Shown: positions 11,688 through 19,640, numbered from the stretch's first letter. The stretch is DNA of 39,712 nucleotides from Kofleriaceae bacterium (GCA_024762925.1 JANTGM010000050.1:1-39712), one strand, 5' to 3'. The notes: generated by a model not told the origin, from the sequence alone. Made by a program: numbers and translations.

Positions 11688-12842
11688 GTGGAATGGGGCC
11701 CGCAAATACGTCCAACCCGTGCCGTGGTGGATTTGGACGCCATTATCGCGAATACCAGGCGTCTGGCGAGATTGGCGGGCTGTGCGTTGTTTGCGGTGGT
11801 CAAGGCCGATGCCTACGGGCATGGGGCAACTGCCGTTAGTCTGGCGCTTCAATCGGCGTGCTCCGATCCAAGCGTGCTCAAGGGCTTCGCCGTAAGTCTC
11901 CTCGAGGAGGGGATTGAGCTTCGGGAGGCAGGTGTGCGGCGACCAATCTTGGTCATGGGCCCTTCGCTCATGGATGCGCACTCGTGCGTGGTGGAGCACG
12001 GGCTCATGCCAATGGTCTCGGACGTTCGTCATCTGAAACCCCTTGCAGACGCCGCGCAGAGCTCAGAACAAATCTTAGACCTGCACCTGAAAGTCGACAC
12101 CGGCATGGGCCGGCTGGGCATTCGGCCGAAAGCGCTGGCCTCAGCGATTGAGGAAGCCACATCTCATCCTGCGCTTCAGCTGCGAGGCATCGCCTCACAT
12201 CTCGCCTGCGCTGACAGCGACGATCCGAATGATCCGCGCTCCATGAGTGCCGAGCAGTTGCGGCTCTTTGGGCAGCTGGTTGCTGCGCACCGAGAATCGC
12301 TTGGGCCCAAGGTGCAGTTTCACGTTGCAAACAGTGCTGCTGTGCTTCGGTTTCCACAATCTCGATTCGACCTGGCCCGCCCTGGGATCGCACTCTACGG
12401 AAATGGCGGGGGCCAGGGAGATCGATTGGCCCAAGCAATCCGCCTTGTGTCGGAAGTGAGTCAAGTGCGGCGAGTTCCTGCAGGGGAGAGTGTCTCGTAT
12501 GGAGCTCGCTGGACGGCTGCTCGCGACACAACGGCTGCCATCGTTCCCGTGGGGTATGCCGATGGCCTGCCGCGAAGACTCAACCTTGAGGGCCGAGGGC
12601 GTGCGCTTATTGGCGGCAAGCGCTGTCCTATTTTGGGGACAATCTCGATGGACATGGTCGTCGTTGACATCACCGAATCTCCACAGGTCCGGGTCGGCGA
12701 GGAGGTGGTAGTGTTGGGCCGGCAGGGCAGCGAATGCATCTCAGTGTCGGAGATGGCCGGACTCTGTGGAATTAGCGAATACGAAGTGAGCTGCGGAATT
12801 TCGAAGCGCGTTCCAAGACAATATGTGGGTGGCAATGGCTAA
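11688..12842 (+). CDS. alr: Alanine racemase
   Basis: 384-residue fold-type III PLP enzyme that makes D-alanine for peptidoglycan. The PLP lysine is K39 in VVKADAYGHG. Further family motifs are HLKVDTGMGRLG, GIASHLACAD, FHVANSAA, DLARPGIALYG, the catalytic-tyrosine segment SYGARW, and VPVGYADGLPR followed by GTISMDMVVVD. The start is GTG at 11688. GGAGG lies 12 nt upstream, but a -10-like element 7 nt upstream makes a leaderless mRNA possible too. The 3' end overlaps the MlaE-type permease gene by 20 nt, so both are probably cotranscribed. Confidence 0.95.
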   Translation: MEWGPQIRPTRAVVDLDAIIANTRRLARLAGCALFAVVKADAYGHGATAVSLALQSACSDPSVLKGFAVSLLEEGIELREAGVRRPILVMGPSLMDAHSCVVEHGLMPMVSDVRHLKPLADAAQSSEQILDLHLKVDTGMGRLGIRPKALASAIEEATSHPALQLRGIASHLACADSDDPNDPRSMSAEQLRLFGQLVAAHRESLGPKVQFHVANSAAVLRFPQSRFDLARPGIALYGNGGGQGDRLAQAIRLVSEVSQVRRVPAGESVSYGARWTAARDTTAAIVPVGYADGLPRRLNLEGRGRALIGGKRCPILGTISMDMVVVDITESPQVRVGEEVVVLGRQGSECISVSEMAGLCGISEYEVSCGISKRVPRQYVGGNG

Positions 12843-13668
12843 CGAACAAGAGCCAGAGGTCACTATTGGCCAAGCGGTCGGGCAGGGTGTACGCGATGCC
12901 TTCTCGCCTGCCACTAGGCTGATCGAGACGATCGGTGGCCATGTCATCTTGGCCGCAAAGGCACTCTCTTGGCTTCCGCGCAGGCCCTATCGGCTGAGAA
13001 ATCATGTCGACGCAATGGAGTATGTTGGGTTTGGCTCACTGGCCATTGTTCTTCTTGTCGGGCTCTTCACCGGCATGGTCACAGCGCTTCAGAGTGTGCA
13101 TGTCTTTCGCATTTTTGGCTTTGAGCACATCGTTGGCGGGACCACTGGTGTTTCGATCGCAGCAGAGCTTGGCCCTGTGCTCACCTCCCTCATGCTGGCA
13201 GGGCGCGTGGGCGCCGGCATCGCGACCGAGCTTGGCACCATGCGAATTACCGAGCAGATCGATGCGCTTGAGTCCATGGCCGTCAATCCGATTCAATTCC
13301 TCGTGCTTCCGCGAATTGTCGCCGGCACGCTCATGACACCCATCCTGGTGCTGCTCTTCTTCATCATCGCGATGCTTGGGGCGTACTTTGTTGCGGTGGT
13401 CAACCTCGGTGGCGATGCTGGCCACTTCCAGCTCAACTTCGAGTTGATGGTAAGTTTTGAGGAGGTCGCTAAGGGCTTGCTCAAAGGGGCCATTTTTGGG
13501 TTCACCATCACGCTCATTGGCTGCTTCTACGGCTTTGGCGCCTCTGGTGGCGGCCGTGGTGTCGGGATCGCTACAACCAAGGCGGTGGTTGTGAGTTCTG
13601 TGTCAGTTCTCGTGCTCGATTATTTCATTACCGAGATTTTCCTCGTTATCTTCCCGGTCGGAACCTAG
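12823..13668 (+). CDS. MlaE/YrbE-family ABC lipid-transport permease
   Basis: 281-residue inner-membrane protein with five or six hydrophobic segments. The MlaE hallmark is present: ELGPVLTSLMLAGRVGAG, then ITEQIDALESMAVNPIQFLVLPRI. MlaE dimers form the membrane core of ABC systems that move phospholipid to or from MCE rings. The first 60 residues form a basic amphipathic lead-in typical of the family. Start 12823 overlaps alr; the ATG at 12835 in the same frame is an alternative. The MCE gene follows 96 nt later, past a terminator. No MlaF-type ATPase gene is present between or beside them. Confidence 0.92.
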   Translation: MWVAMANEQEPEVTIGQAVGQGVRDAFSPATRLIETIGGHVILAAKALSWLPRRPYRLRNHVDAMEYVGFGSLAIVLLVGLFTGMVTALQSVHVFRIFGFEHIVGGTTGVSIAAELGPVLTSLMLAGRVGAGIATELGTMRITEQIDALESMAVNPIQFLVLPRIVAGTLMTPILVLLFFIIAMLGAYFVAVVNLGGDAGHFQLNFELMVSFEEVAKGLLKGAIFGFTITLIGCFYGFGASGGGRGVGIATTKAVVVSSVSVLVLDYFITEIFLVIFPVGT

Positions 13669-13699
13669 ACAGATTTTCATGATTTTGCCTTGTCCACCT

Positions 13700-13743
13700 A
13701 CGCCCCATGAGCGCACGAAATGTGCTCGTAAAGGGGCGTTTTT
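13700..13743 (+). terminator. Strong intrinsic terminator between mlaE-like and MCE genes
   Basis: Outer stem ACGCCCC/GGGGCGT (7 bp, perfect), with an inner GAGC..GCTC stem around GAAAT, followed by TTTTT. It ends only 21 nt before the ATG of the MCE gene, leaving room for its ribosome binding site (GGAGGG near 13752) but not for a separate promoter. It may act as an attenuator that lowers MCE expression relative to the permease. Confidence 0.75.
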
Positions 13744-13764
13744 CGGCTGTCGGAGGGCGCTCGG

Positions 13765-15336
13765 ATGAAGGGCGTCTCGGCAGCGGTCAAAGTCGGCATT
13801 CTCTTTGTGGCGATGGTCGTGGGGTCCTACGGAGTGTTTCGCACCCTTAGCGATAAGCCCAGTGGTGAGTCGGACTTTGAGGTCTGGGCGCGTCTAGACG
13901 ATGCTGCGGGGCTTCCAGAAGGCTCCCAGGTGGTGGTTGCAGGTCTTCCGGTTGGCCAGGTTAGCAATCTTCGCATTGATGGACGCTTTGCCCGCGTAAC
14001 CATTCGCGTGAGAGATGATGTTGTGCTGTGGGACAATGCGGTGCTCTTTAAGAAGAGTTCCAGTCTCCTTGGCAACTTCTATCTGGAAATTGATCCGGGC
14101 AGTGCCGAATCTATTAGCGCTTTGGGTGAGGCAACACCAAGCAAACGCATGCCATCGGGCAGTGAAATCGTTCGTGTTGTCGAGGCAACGTCGGTCGATA
14201 TGCTTTTGCGCCGACTTGATGAGAGCCTGCCCAAAGTCGATGCTGTGCTGCTGAGTGTCCGCGACCTGAGTGAGGATGTTCGCGGTGTGGTGAACGGGCC
14301 GCTCGCCTCGGTGATGAGCCGCGTTGACAACCTGGTACAGGATGAGGCGGCCACTGTCTCGAACATATTGGAGCGTACCGATCGAACCCTCGCTCGCATT
14401 GAAGACATCACACGTGACATTCGCGGTGTGACGTCGGATGCAAACGTGCGCGTAAAGGGCATTCTCGACAACCTGGACAAGGCCTCAGGCGAGGCGCGTG
14501 ACTTGCTTGAGGTCGCGAAACTCGAAGTAGAGCAAACGGGTGATGCCCTGCGAGAACGCATCGACTCCATTGATGAAGTGGTGGACCCAACCGCATCGGT
14601 AATGCGGAAGATCGACGAAGAGGAGGGTACGCTTGGCAAACTCGTCAACGACTCGACCATCGCCGATAATCTCGAGGACATCACCGATGATGCCAACAAC
14701 TTCTTGGGCACGCTCTTCGGCATGCAAACCTACGTTGGGCTGCGCTCCGAAGTGAGTGTCTACTCCGGTCTGGCACGTCACTATGTCAGCATCGATCTTC
14801 AGACCCGGCCCGATAAGTTCTACTACATCGAGCTTAGCAAAGGTCCGCGAGGCAACTATCCAGAAATCGCTCTCAACTACGACTCGGTCTCCGACTCATG
14901 GCAGCGAACGATCAAAATCGAAGACGCCGTGCGCTTCACGTTTCAGTTTGCAAAGCGGTACGACTGGCTGACAATTCGCTATGGACTCAAGGACTCGTCT
15001 GGTGGCGTCGGTATCGATGGTTCTTGGTTTGACAATCGTCTGAAGGTGAGTGCCGACCTCTTCAACTTTGGCTTTGACGAAAATCCTCGCCTCAAGCTTG
15101 CGGCAGCCTATGAGTTCTTTGGTGGGCTCTATATCTTGGCCGGTATTGATGACGCGCTTAACTCCTTTGAGGAGATCGTGCCCGGTCCCTTTAGCGACCC
15201 CACGACCCCCGAACTCTTTGAAGAGATTCCGATTGGTCGCGATGTCTTCTTTGGGGCCATGCTGCGATTCAATGACCAGGATTTGGCCGCCCTCTTGACT
15301 GTGGGTGGATCGGCTCTCGCCGGCGCCACCAACTAG
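13765..15336 (+). CDS. MlaD/MCE-domain protein with predicted C-terminal beta-barrel
   Basis: 523 residues. One N-terminal membrane anchor (about 8-27) is followed by an MCE domain (about 38-118) with DAAGLPEGSQVVVAGLPVGQV and the closing LLGNFYLEIDPGS. MCE domains form hexameric rings for lipid transfer. Residues about 135-320 are long, mostly charged helices (predicted coiled coil). The last 200 residues read as alternating amphipathic strands with aromatic girdles (VRFTFQFAKRYDWLTIRYGL, RLKVSADLFNFGF, LKLAAAYEFFGGLYILAGI), as in outer-membrane barrels or a beta-rich cap. One chain could thus run from the inner to the outer membrane. An RBS-like GGAGGG precedes the ATG. The ATPase partner is not encoded nearby. 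The MCE call is sure; the barrel is inferred. Confidence 0.88.
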   Translation: MKGVSAAVKVGILFVAMVVGSYGVFRTLSDKPSGESDFEVWARLDDAAGLPEGSQVVVAGLPVGQVSNLRIDGRFARVTIRVRDDVVLWDNAVLFKKSSSLLGNFYLEIDPGSAESISALGEATPSKRMPSGSEIVRVVEATSVDMLLRRLDESLPKVDAVLLSVRDLSEDVRGVVNGPLASVMSRVDNLVQDEAATVSNILERTDRTLARIEDITRDIRGVTSDANVRVKGILDNLDKASGEARDLLEVAKLEVEQTGDALRERIDSIDEVVDPTASVMRKIDEEEGTLGKLVNDSTIADNLEDITDDANNFLGTLFGMQTYVGLRSEVSVYSGLARHYVSIDLQTRPDKFYYIELSKGPRGNYPEIALNYDSVSDSWQRTIKIEDAVRFTFQFAKRYDWLTIRYGLKDSSGGVGIDGSWFDNRLKVSADLFNFGFDENPRLKLAAAYEFFGGLYILAGIDDALNSFEEIVPGPFSDPTTPELFEEIPIGRDVFFGAMLRFNDQDLAALLTVGGSALAGATN

Positions 15337-15456
15337 CGCATGATCCAGCAACGATGAGCGCTGGCTCGTCAACGCGTACGGCGGCGAGAAGACGAGTGAG
15401 CACGCTCAATCTCTTTGAATCACCCGAGCGGTGCCAAAAGGGCCAGCAGACTTCTC

Positions 15457-15484
15457 TTGACTTAGGAGGCTCGCTCCCTATAGT
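15457..15484 (+). promoter_or_regulatory. Sigma-70-like promoter of yceD (near-leaderless)
   Basis: TTGACT (15457-15462), a 16-bp spacer and TATAGT (15479-15484). Only 11 nt separate the -10 element from the ATG at 15496, so the transcript would start about 5 nt before it. There is no ribosome binding site in between. Confidence 0.6.
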
Positions 15485-15495
15485 CCGCTGCTCCC

Positions 15496-16050
15496 ATGAA
15501 GGTGCCTCTCCGAGAACTGCCGCTCAAGCGGTCATTTGCGCTCTCCGCTGACTTTGTCGATGGACTTGTTGCGGGCTTGCCCATGCGAAAAGCGCTTGGA
15601 TCTGAAGCTTCACAGGCTGGAGAGGGGACCGCCGAGCTCGAATTCTACATGGAAGGCGACAATGTCTTTGCCCGTGGCTCACTGGATGCCTGGGTGGAGC
15701 TTGCCTGCAGCCGCTGTCTGGGAAACCTCCGGCATTCCATTCAAGAGGAACTCATGGTGACCTATCTTCCCGGTGGCCAGGTGCCCAACGAGGATGGCCT
15801 AGAGGCCGACGAGGAAGACACCGATGAGGGGGATGCGGTAGACACCTATGGCTATGAGGGGGAGGAGATCGATGTGGAACCGCTGCTTCGGGAGCGCGTT
15901 CTTCTATCTGTGCCCTATGCACCGCTGTGCAAGCCTGATTGCCTAGGCCTGTGTAGTAAGTGCGGCGCCAATCGAAACGATTCCGAGTGTGGATGCGATC
16001 GAAAAGTTCTCGATCCAAGACTAGCCGCGCTCAAAGACATTAAGGTATAA
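15496..16050 (+). CDS. yceD: YceD/DUF177 family protein (23S rRNA accumulation)
   Basis: 184 residues. It matches the DUF177 pattern: an N-terminal beta-rich half ending in VELACSRCLGNL (CxxC), a very acidic middle (DEEDTDEGD) and a C-terminal VPYAPLCKPDCLGLCSKCG with several Cys that look metal-binding. In E. coli YceD is needed for normal 23S rRNA levels and is encoded just before rpmF, as here. The gene opens the yceD-rpmF-plsX-fab cluster. Its ATG has no ribosome binding site but a promoter immediately upstream. Confidence 0.9.
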   Translation: MKVPLRELPLKRSFALSADFVDGLVAGLPMRKALGSEASQAGEGTAELEFYMEGDNVFARGSLDAWVELACSRCLGNLRHSIQEELMVTYLPGGQVPNEDGLEADEEDTDEGDAVDTYGYEGEEIDVEPLLRERVLLSVPYAPLCKPDCLGLCSKCGANRNDSECGCDRKVLDPRLAALKDIKV

Positions 16051-16074
16051 GCCCGCAGCTCAGGAACCGCTACG

Positions 16075-16107
16075 GCCTAGAAACAACTACAGCCTAGAAA
16101 CAACTAC
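16075..16107 (+). repeat. Tandem 17-bp repeat in the rpmF leader
   Basis: GCCTAGAAACAACTAC occurs at 16075-16090 and again at 16092-16107, a 17-bp period; a decayed half copy (CTACTTAGGAAAC) runs into the rpmF ribosome binding site. The core GCCTAGAAAC recurs at 19129-19138, before acpP. Function unknown. Confidence 0.8.
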
Positions 16108-16120
16108 TTAGGAAACCCCA

Positions 16121-16324
16121 ATGGCACTTCAAAAACGACGACTTGGTAGAACTCGCATTCATCACCGCCGCTCCTCATGGATGCGCGATGCAGCAAACCA
16201 CCCCAGCATCCAAAAATGCCCAAACTGTGAGGAGCCTAAGGCCCCACACCGCATGTGCATGAGCTGCGGCCAGTACAATGGTCGTCAGGTTGTTGCTGCT
16301 GTGAGCGACGACGCTCAAGAGTAG
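16121..16324 (+). CDS. rpmF: 50S ribosomal protein L32
   Basis: 67 residues, starting [20 protein letters not shown] (the classic L32 start is xVPKRRTSKSRRR). It has a zinc ribbon CPNC..CMSC with a typical [16 protein letters not shown] end. The ATG has AGGA about 9 nt upstream. Being next to yceD and plsX is the usual bacterial arrangement. Confidence 0.95.
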   Translation: MALQKRRLGRTRIHHRRSSWMRDAANHPSIQKCPNCEEPKAPHRMCMSCGQYNGRQVVAAVSDDAQE

Positions 16325-16368
16325 GCTTTTCTTTCCTCCAGGCCCCTGTGGGTTTGGACGGTTCCTAA

Positions 16369-17424
16369 ATGGTTGCTATCGCAGTAGATGCCATGGGCGG
16401 AGACAACGCCCCGTCCATTGAAGTGGCGGGTGCGCTCGCTGCTCTGCGCGAATCCCCTGGGCTGCGAGTTGTTCTGGTCGGCGACAAAGAGCGTTTGCAG
16501 CGAGAGCTTGCTGCATCGAACGCGAGTGAAGGCAAGCGCCTAACGCTGCGTCATGCATCTGAGGTGGTGTCCATGAAGGACAACCCCTCCAAGGTGTTTC
16601 GGAAAAAGCCCGACTCCTCGATGCGCGTGGCCACCGATCTTGTGGTTGATGGCAGTTGTGCAGGGTTGGTCTCGGCAGGCAACTCGGGCGCTGTGCTGGG
16701 CCACTGCCTCTTTCTCATGAAACGCATTGCAGGGGTTGAGCGCCCTGGCATTGTGCAAGTCTTTCCCACGCCAACGGGCACAGTCGCGATGTGTGACCTT
16801 GGAGCGAATATTGCGGTTACCCCAATAATGCTGGCCCAATTTGGCATCTTTGGCGCGGCATATGAGCGCGTTCTCAACGGGACCAAGAAGCCTCGAATCG
16901 GGGTCTTGTCCAATGGTACTGAGGACAGTAAGGGGACCGAACTCACCCGCGCCGCCTCCCAAATCCTGGCGCGGGCTGCTCAAGATCCAGAGGCAGAATT
17001 CGAGTTCCTTGGCTATGTCGAAGGGTCCGGCCTTTTCGATGGCCTTGTTGACGTGGTTGCGACAGATGGCTTCACTGGCAACGTTGTATTAAAAACCGCA
17101 GAGGGTGTATCAGAGGCGTTGATGCGCATGATCAAGACGGCGCTCACAAGCTCAGCACGAGCCAAAGTTGGGGCCCTGCTCGCCAAACCGGCACTACAAG
17201 AATTCAAGAAATCCATACACTATTCGGAGTACGGCGGCGCCATGCTGCTTGGCATCAATGGCATCGCCACCATCTCTCATGGGCGCTCGGATGCTCGGGC
17301 GATCTGCAACGCAATCTTGATGACCGAACGCTTTGCTGAGAAGCACTTGCTTGCACAGCTGAGCCAGGATATCGATCGGCACCAAGAGCTGTGGAAGACC
17401 ACCAAAGCTGAGGAAACCGCATGA
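16369..17424 (+). CDS. plsX: Phosphate acyltransferase PlsX
   Basis: 351 residues. PlsX converts acyl-ACP to acyl-phosphate, the acyl donor for phospholipid synthesis. Family marks: IAVDAMGGDNAPS at the N-terminus, VVSMKDNPSKVFRKKPDSSM, GLVSAGNSGAVL, DLGANI, IGVLSNGTEDSKGTEL, VVATDGFTGNVVLKTAEG and GGAMLLGINGI. It is full length. Its stop overlaps the fabD start in ATGA. A complete fabH, often found at this point, is absent. Confidence 0.97.
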   Translation: MVAIAVDAMGGDNAPSIEVAGALAALRESPGLRVVLVGDKERLQRELAASNASEGKRLTLRHASEVVSMKDNPSKVFRKKPDSSMRVATDLVVDGSCAGLVSAGNSGAVLGHCLFLMKRIAGVERPGIVQVFPTPTGTVAMCDLGANIAVTPIMLAQFGIFGAAYERVLNGTKKPRIGVLSNGTEDSKGTELTRAASQILARAAQDPEAEFEFLGYVEGSGLFDGLVDVVATDGFTGNVVLKTAEGVSEALMRMIKTALTSSARAKVGALLAKPALQEFKKSIHYSEYGGAMLLGINGIATISHGRSDARAICNAILMTERFAEKHLLAQLSQDIDRHQELWKTTKAEETA

Positions 17425-18353
17425 CGACAACGAAGACAGCCTTTCTATTCCCCGGCCAAGGGTCGCAAAAACCCGGTATGGGCAAGGACCTTGCCGAAGC
17501 ATTTGATGTCGCCAAGCAGACGTTCGCCGAGGCAGATGAAGCTTTGGGGTTTTCGATTTCACAGCTCTGCTTTGGAGGGCCGGCAGACGAGCTCAATCTG
17601 ACATTCAACAGCCAGCCCGCGATCCTGGCGACCTCAATCGCTGCACTGCGTGTCTTGGAGGCAGAACGCGGGCCTTTGAAGTTCGACCTCGCTGCTGGGC
17701 ACTCGCTAGGGGAATGGTCGGCACTTGTCGCTGTTGGCGCGTTGGACTTCGCAGATGCGCTGCGATTGGTCCATCTTCGAGGCCAGGCAATGCAGGAGGC
17801 CGTGCCCGTTGGCCAAGGTGGCATGGCGGCGATCATGGGGATGGAAGCCGATGCGCTGGCAGCGCTTTGCGTGGAAGCTGCCGAGGGCCAAGTGTGTTCT
17901 CCTGCGAATTTCAATGGTGGCAACCAGATTGTGATTTCTGGGCACAAAGCTGCCGTGGAGCGAGCGATGGCACTGGCCAAAGCCCAAAAGTCTCGAGCGA
18001 TTCCGCTCAAGGTAAGTGCGCCATTTCACTGCGCCCTAATGGCGCCAGCCGCTGAGAAGGTCGCCACTGCTCTTGAGGCTGTGACGATTGGCGAGATGCG
18101 AGTGCCAGTGGTCTCGAACGTGGAAGCGACGGCAAACCAAGATGCGAGCCGGGTGAAGGACCTCCTGGTGCGGCAGGTGACGGGTGCCGTCCGCTGGCAG
18201 GAGAGTGTGGAACTCCTGGCACGTGAAGGGGTCACGCAGAGCATTGAATTTGGGCACGGAGCTGTGATTAAAGGTCTCGTGCGACGCATCGCAAAAGAGA
18301 TGGTCGTTCAGCAAGTCGGACAGCCCGACGACATCAAGGCAGTGGAGCTTTAG
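17421..18353 (+). CDS. fabD: Malonyl-CoA:ACP transacylase
   Basis: 310 residues. It loads malonate on ACP for chain elongation. FPGQGSQKPGMG lies at the N-terminus and the nucleophile is the serine of GHSLGEWSAL; the catalytic His is in APFHCALMAPA. It is the usual length. The ATGA overlap with plsX suggests translational coupling, and fabG follows after 3 nt. Confidence 0.97.
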   Translation: MTTTKTAFLFPGQGSQKPGMGKDLAEAFDVAKQTFAEADEALGFSISQLCFGGPADELNLTFNSQPAILATSIAALRVLEAERGPLKFDLAAGHSLGEWSALVAVGALDFADALRLVHLRGQAMQEAVPVGQGGMAAIMGMEADALAALCVEAAEGQVCSPANFNGGNQIVISGHKAAVERAMALAKAQKSRAIPLKVSAPFHCALMAPAAEKVATALEAVTIGEMRVPVVSNVEATANQDASRVKDLLVRQVTGAVRWQESVELLAREGVTQSIEFGHGAVIKGLVRRIAKEMVVQQVGQPDDIKAVEL

Positions 18354-18356
18354 CAC

Positions 18357-19118
18357 ATGGCAATTCAAGACAAGGCACTCGATGGTTGTACCGCTCTGGT
18401 AACGGGAGGATCACGAGGCATTGGGCGCGCTATCTGTGTTGCCCTGGCAGCACGAGGTGCAAAGGTCGCCATTAACTATCGCTCTCGGGAAGACGCCGCC
18501 CAACAGACTGCTGAGCTTGTTGCGAAAGCCGGCGGAACCGCGGTTCTGGCAGGGTTTGACATTGGGGACGCGGAGGCGGCAACGGCGGGTGTTGCAGCGG
18601 TTGGCAAAGAGCACGGTCTGCACATCCTGGTCAACAACGCGGGCATCGCCATCAACGGTTTGATCATGCGCGTTAAACCTGCAGACTGGGAGCAAGTGAT
18701 TGGCGTGAATCTCACAGGCTCGTTCACCTGCAGCAAGGCCGCGATTCGCCACATCTTGAAGGCCAAGGAAAAGGGCCGCATCATCAACCTAAGCTCGGTG
18801 GTCGGCGAGTCTGGGAACCCTGGGCAGGCCGCATACTCGGCTGCCAAAGCGGGCATCCTCGGTATGACAAAGAGCATGGCAAAAGAATTCGCATCTCGGG
18901 GGATCACCGTGAATGCAATTACGCCTGGCTTCATCGCCACGGATATGACGGACGAGCATTTGCCCGAAGAGCAGCGAGAAGCCCTAGTTTCCTCGATTCC
19001 TTTGGCCCGAATCGGCGAGCCAGAAGCGGTTGCGGATGCGGTCGCATTCCTCGCAGGGCCCGAAGCTTCGTACATCACAGGGCACGTATTGCGCGTGAAT
19101 GGCGGGCTCTTGATGTAA
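18357..19118 (+). CDS. fabG: 3-oxoacyl-ACP reductase
   Basis: 253-residue classical [13 protein letters not shown] cofactor loop, NNAG, the catalytic Ser in NLSSVVG, YSAAK (YxxxK), and the FabG-typical [11 protein letters not shown] and [12 protein letters not shown] end. It reduces beta-ketoacyl-ACP with NADPH in fatty acid elongation. It lies 3 nt after fabD in the same operon. Confidence 0.96.
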   Translation: MAIQDKALDGCTALVTGGSRGIGRAICVALAARGAKVAINYRSREDAAQQTAELVAKAGGTAVLAGFDIGDAEAATAGVAAVGKEHGLHILVNNAGIAINGLIMRVKPADWEQVIGVNLTGSFTCSKAAIRHILKAKEKGRIINLSSVVGESGNPGQAAYSAAKAGILGMTKSMAKEFASRGITVNAITPGFIATDMTDEHLPEEQREALVSSIPLARIGEPEAVADAVAFLAGPEASYITGHVLRVNGGLLM

Positions 19119-19128
19119 GGTCCGCTGC

Positions 19129-19194
19129 GCCTAGAAACCAACCCAAAGAACTTCCGACCTGGGCAATCGTTCCGGGTCTGCTTGCAGCCTGCAA
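19129..19194. promoter_or_regulatory. Candidate regulatory elements upstream of acpP
   Basis: The 109-nt fabG-acpP spacer holds a copy of the GCCTAGAAAC repeat core (19129-19138), a small hairpin GACCTGG/CCGGGTC (19157-19179) and the perfect palindrome TTGCAGCCTGCAA (19182-19194). It matches no operator I know (not FadR-, FabR- or FapR-like). The repeat and palindrome are directly visible; a regulatory role is inferred. Confidence 0.4.
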
Positions 19195-19227
19195 TGTCAG
19201 GCACCCAAAACAAGAAAGAACAAACGT

Positions 19228-19467
19228 ATGACTCCCGAAGAGATCGAAACCAAAGTCAAAGAGCTCATTTGTCAGCAGCTCGAAGTATCAGAAGACCAAC
19301 TCAAGCCAGAGTCATCGTTCGTCGACGACCTGAAAGCCGACTCGCTTGCTGTTGTTGAGCTTGTCCTCGCACTCGAGCAAGAGTTTGACTTGGAAATCCC
19401 GGATGAGGATACCGAGCAAATCAAGACCGTGAAGAACGCCGTAGACTACATCAAGTCACACGTTTAA
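19228..19467 (+). CDS. acpP: Acyl carrier protein
   Basis: 79 residues, acidic, four-helix ACP. The phosphopantetheine serine is S39 in [10 protein letters not shown], and the C-terminal half [16 protein letters not shown] is typical. It carries growing acyl chains for FabD, FabG and FabF and feeds PlsX. The acidic residue usually found right after DSL is Ala here. Confidence 0.97.
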   Translation: MTPEEIETKVKELICQQLEVSEDQLKPESSFVDDLKADSLAVVELVLALEQEFDLEIPDEDTEQIKTVKNAVDYIKSHV

Positions 19468-19487
19468 GAAGCCGACACCAAGTGTGT

Positions 19488-19640
19488 TTGAACTCGTTTC
19501 GACGCACTTGGCTCTGCCAAGCGGTGTTTCAAGCCTTTGGGCGGTAGCTTCTGGTGCTCTGTGCCAGAGAGCCATCCACAAAGGGAAATCCCGCGATTTT
19601 TGCCCCGGTTGCTTTCTGCTGAATGCTGCCGGGGCGTTTT
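19488..19640 (+). other. Structured leader RNA between acpP and fabF
   Basis: The acpP-fabF gap (199 nt, no ORF) holds overlapping hairpins. Stem A pairs CCAAGTG (19488-19494) with CACTTGG (19505-19511). Stem B, CTTGGC-TCT-GCCAAG, uses the same CTTGG and excludes stem A. Stem D is CTCTG-TGC-CAGAG near 19560, and TGGCTCT may instead pair with AGAGCCA. A GGG-AAAT-CCC stem lies near 19582, then the terminator at 19602. This arrangement resembles an attenuator or cis-regulatory leader. It matches no riboswitch class I recognise. Confidence 0.5.
19602..19640 (+). terminator. Intrinsic terminator just before fabF
   Basis: GCCCCGG (19602-19608) pairs perfectly with CCGGGGC (19629-19635), can be lengthened by GC pairs inside, and is followed by GTTTT. 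It ends 26 nt before the fabF ATG, so it either terminates upstream transcripts or attenuates fabF. Confidence 0.65.

Noticed and set aside
14079-14723. 214-residue ORF on the minus strand inside the MCE gene
   Set aside because: Ser/Thr/Arg-rich, no family likeness; a shadow of the helical part of the real gene.
15354-15551. 65-residue ORF between the MCE gene and yceD
   Set aside because: It overlaps the yceD promoter and coding start, has skewed composition and no ribosome binding site.
17255-19213. Minus-strand ORFs of 245-251 residues opposite plsX/fabD and fabG
   Set aside because: Ala/Ser/Pro/Arg-rich shadows of conserved genes, no motif.
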